The translations under genes were made by a program, and so were the position numbers. From CAZKRU01 sp964555235 (lineage in GTDB: Bacteria > Verrucomicrobiota > Verrucomicrobiia > Methylacidiphilales > CAMAQI01), in the NCBI GenBank assembly GCA_964555235.1, contig CAZKRU010000024.1, positions 1 through 54,788 of the forward strand: a stretch of 54,788 bases of DNA, given 5' to 3'. The notes below the pieces were generated by a model. That model saw only the letters and a program-made list of their open reading frames with translations. It was not told the origin of the DNA and did no database searches. Positions 53,167 through 54,788 of the stretch are shown piece after piece. Each line of letters starts with the position of its first letter. Position 1 is the first letter of the stretch.

Positions 53167-53253
53167 TCTCTCGCAAAGACCGCCAAGGCGCGAAGGAATA
53201 TTCGACTTTGAAACCAAAAAGAGTCTCTTGGCGGCTTGGCGAACTTGGCGAGA
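53167..53253. repeat. Family B stem-loop, copy at 53.2 kb
   Basis: Left arm tctctcgcaaagaccgccaa then ggcgcgaagg; right arm cttggcggcttggcgaactt then ggcgaga; loop aatattcgactttgaaacca then aaaagagtct. Closest to the copy at 29.9 kb. It sits in the 246-nt spacer between ispH and pepA, which are on the same strand. Confidence 0.85.
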
Positions 53254-53269
53254 AACAACATCTTGATAC

Positions 53270-53335
53270 TTTTGTTCTTTAGGAGGGACACAGAAACCGT
53301 GACTTCCTTGGTGAGCTTCGTGCCTTCGTGTGAGA
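53270..53335. repeat. Family C composite following a family B stem-loop
   Basis: Begins ttttgttctttaggaggga and ends cttcgtgccttcgtgtgaga. The order stem-loop, 'tttgttctttaggagg', 'cttcgtgcctt.gtgtgag' equals that at 30.0-30.13 kb. Confidence 0.75.
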
Positions 53336-53360
53336 ACCCCTCTTCGCAACTCGCTTCGGT

Positions 53361-54629
53361 TTAGTGCGAGGAATTCGTGACCGGCGGAAGTTTTTCACGG
53401 AAATCCGCAGGCAATAAACTCTCCACTTTCACTCCGCGAAATTCGTAAATCCGCTCAATCGTCTCTTCGATCAAATTGTTCGGGCAGGAGGCCCCGGCGG
53501 TAATTCCGACCGTGACGGTTCCTTCCGGCAACCAGTCGCGCGTCGTGATTTCACGATGCTCGTGCTGATTCCAATGCTGAATCTCCTTGGTCGAAATCAA
53601 CTTTTCCGAGTTCTTAATGAAATACGTCGGAAGCTGGGCTTCCCCCATCTCCGCTAAGTGCGAGGTATTGCTACTGTTATAACCGCCGACCACAATCAGA
53701 AGATCCATCTTCTCATGATCTAACATATCCTTCAACGCGTCTTGGCGCTCTTGCGTGGCGCCGCAGATGGTGTCAAAGAAGCGGAAGTGATTCGCCATCT
53801 TTTCTTTCCCGTAACGATCTTCAATCGCCTTCTTGATCCGGTTTTGAACCTCTTCGGTTTCGCCCCGCATCATCGTCGTCTGATTGGCGACACCGACCGC
53901 CGCCAGATGGGCATCAGGATCAAAATCCGGAGAGTGAGCTCCCTTGAATTTCTCTAAAAATTCCTGTTTGTTACCACCATTGCGAATGTAGTTACAAACG
54001 TAATCGGTCTCTTCAAGATTATAAACCACCAGATAACGCCCGGACTGCTCTTCACCCACCGCATGAGAGGCTGTTGCCTTGGTTTCTTCGTGCCAGGCTT
54101 TGCCGTGAATAATCGACGTCACGCTCTCGCGACGGTATTGCCGAACCCGCTTCCAAACCGACATCACGTCCCCACAAGTCGTGTCGACCAACTGACACCC
54201 CAATTCCTTGAGACGACTGATTGTTTTCATCTCCGCACCAAACGCTGGAATAATCACGACATCTTCTTTGGTCAGATGATCGATCGGATATTTTCCATCC
54301 ACTTCGTGAAGATGCTCCACCCCCATCGAGTTCAATTGATCGTTCACCTCGGGGTTGTGAATAATTTCGCCGAGCACATAAATGCGCTTGTCTTTAAAAA
54401 CCTTGGCCGCCGCGTAAGCGAGATCAATCGCCCGCTCTACTCCGTAACAAAAACCGAACGCCTTCGCGAGCTTCATCGTCAATCCCGTGTGAGTAATCGA
54501 GGCTCCGGAATAGCGGAGATACTCGACGATCGGGCTGCGGTAGTGACTCTCCACCTCCGCCTGAACGAGATTCATCACCTCGGGGGTTCTTAAATTGACT
54601 TTTCCTGCTGCATTTGCGGTAAGCGCCAT
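53361..54629 (-). CDS. ispH: 4-hydroxy-3-methylbut-2-enyl diphosphate reductase, cyanobacterial/plant type
   Basis: 422 residues, about 100 more than the E. coli type. It makes IPP and DMAPP in the last MEP-pathway step with a [4Fe-4S] cluster. The cluster cysteines are Cys61 (AFGFCYGVERA), Cys152 (DTTCGDVMSVW) and Cys289 (DTICGATQERQDA). The N-terminal extension, SIIHGKAWHEET, NYIRNGG(N/D)KQEFLEKF and VGGYNSSNTSHL are features of the long form found in cyanobacteria and plants. The ATG at 54629 has a promoter close upstream. It is followed by a repeat-rich spacer and pepA. Confidence 0.94.
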   Translation of the reverse strand: MALTANAAGKVNLRTPEVMNLVQAEVESHYRSPIVEYLRYSGASITHTGLTMKLAKAFGFCYGVERAIDLAYAAAKVFKDKRIYVLGEIIHNPEVNDQLNSMGVEHLHEVDGKYPIDHLTKEDVVIIPAFGAEMKTISRLKELGCQLVDTTCGDVMSVWKRVRQYRRESVTSIIHGKAWHEETKATASHAVGEEQSGRYLVVYNLEETDYVCNYIRNGGNKQEFLEKFKGAHSPDFDPDAHLAAVGVANQTTMMRGETEEVQNRIKKAIEDRYGKEKMANHFRFFDTICGATQERQDALKDMLDHEKMDLLIVVGGYNSSNTSHLAEMGEAQLPTYFIKNSEKLISTKEIQHWNQHEHREITTRDWLPEGTVTVGITAGASCPNNLIEETIERIYEFRGVKVESLLPADFREKLPPVTNSSH

Positions 54630-54638
54630 AGACCGATC

Positions 54639-54667
54639 AGTATCCGCAAAAGCTCGATTCGCGTCAA
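54639..54667 (-). promoter_or_regulatory. Putative near-leaderless promoter of ispH
   Basis: TTGACG, 17-nt spacer, GATACT on the minus strand, 9 nt before the ATG. No Shine-Dalgarno sequence. The expected leader is 1-3 nt. Beyond it, 54668-54788 shows no gene. Confidence 0.5.
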
Positions 54668-54788
54668 TCCCTTAGTCCCATCACGGATGATTGCCCCAAT
54701 CCTTAGTGATCCCATAGAAAATAAGAAAAATGGTCACAGCCATCCCACAGGAATGGGTGAATATTTCGTAGAATAAAAAAGGTTTGGG

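Noticed and set aside
53098..53349. 83-codon minus-strand frame between pepA and ispH
   Set aside because: The translation is the family B and C repeats ('RLGGLCERQR' type), a common source of false hypothetical proteins.

Overview
The window is about 54.8 kb of a Gram-negative bacterial chromosome of roughly 50% GC. It holds 45 supportable protein genes on both strands. I see no tRNA or rRNA genes, no CRISPR array and no transposase. The best lineage clue is the minus-strand block at 31.7-43.7 kb, which matches the pilus-like locus described in Akkermansia as Amuc_1098 to Amuc_1102 (secretin, small membrane proteins, and a PilM/PilN fusion). That locus is characteristic of Verrucomicrobiota, and the dispersed intergenic palindromes fit the same phylum. 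I cannot assign a class. An outer membrane is implied by two secretins, a BtuB-type receptor, two heptosyltransferase-like genes and lipoproteins.

Layout. 0.4-9 kb: an HtrA-type protease divergent from a DUF2851 gene whose two ends look remodelled by repeats, a LURP-one-like protein, a GT39-like and a GT2 glycosyltransferase, coaD, murA, a small conserved protein and a PhyH-type dioxygenase. 9-18.6 kb: an orphan amino-acid-type binding lipoprotein; a minus-strand operon (five-fold-repeat membrane protein, COG0523 GTPase, WD40 protein, GT10-like transferase); an SGNH hydrolase overlapping an RlmI-like methyltransferase; and an MFS transporter overlapping a lytic transglycosylase. 18.7-26 kb, minus strand: a histidine kinase overlapping its response regulator, pgi, an L,D-transpeptidase, and a btuB gene behind a cobalamin riboswitch. 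26-30 kb: two GT9 genes, an orphan ExbD, an unknown single-pass protein and rsmD. 30-43.7 kb, minus strand: the pilus-like operon with two tandem secretins, a TPR protein, a stand-alone intein/Hint-like protein and a DHPS-like protein lacking key catalytic residues. 43.8-54.8 kb: a MalK/UgpC-type ATPase, an HpnN-like RND exporter, a GT4, a GH26-like lipoprotein, an OGG1-type glycosylase, hisI, pepA and a cyanobacterial-type ispH.

Most genes are household or envelope functions. The unusual content is (i) the duplicated secretin and the Hint-like gene beside the pilus locus; (ii) several palindromic repeat families, including one pair of 52-nt arms inside the DUF2851 reading frame, others that supply stop codons, and an ~86-bp stem-loop present in three full copies with a conserved loop; and (iii) a recurring arrangement in which a sigma70-like promoter ends 5-12 nt before a start codon that has no Shine-Dalgarno sequence, which suggests leaderless or nearly leaderless mRNAs. 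Start codons were moved from the longest open frame where signal peptides, ribosome-binding sites or family length argued for it. All family names rest on motif recognition by eye, not on database searches.
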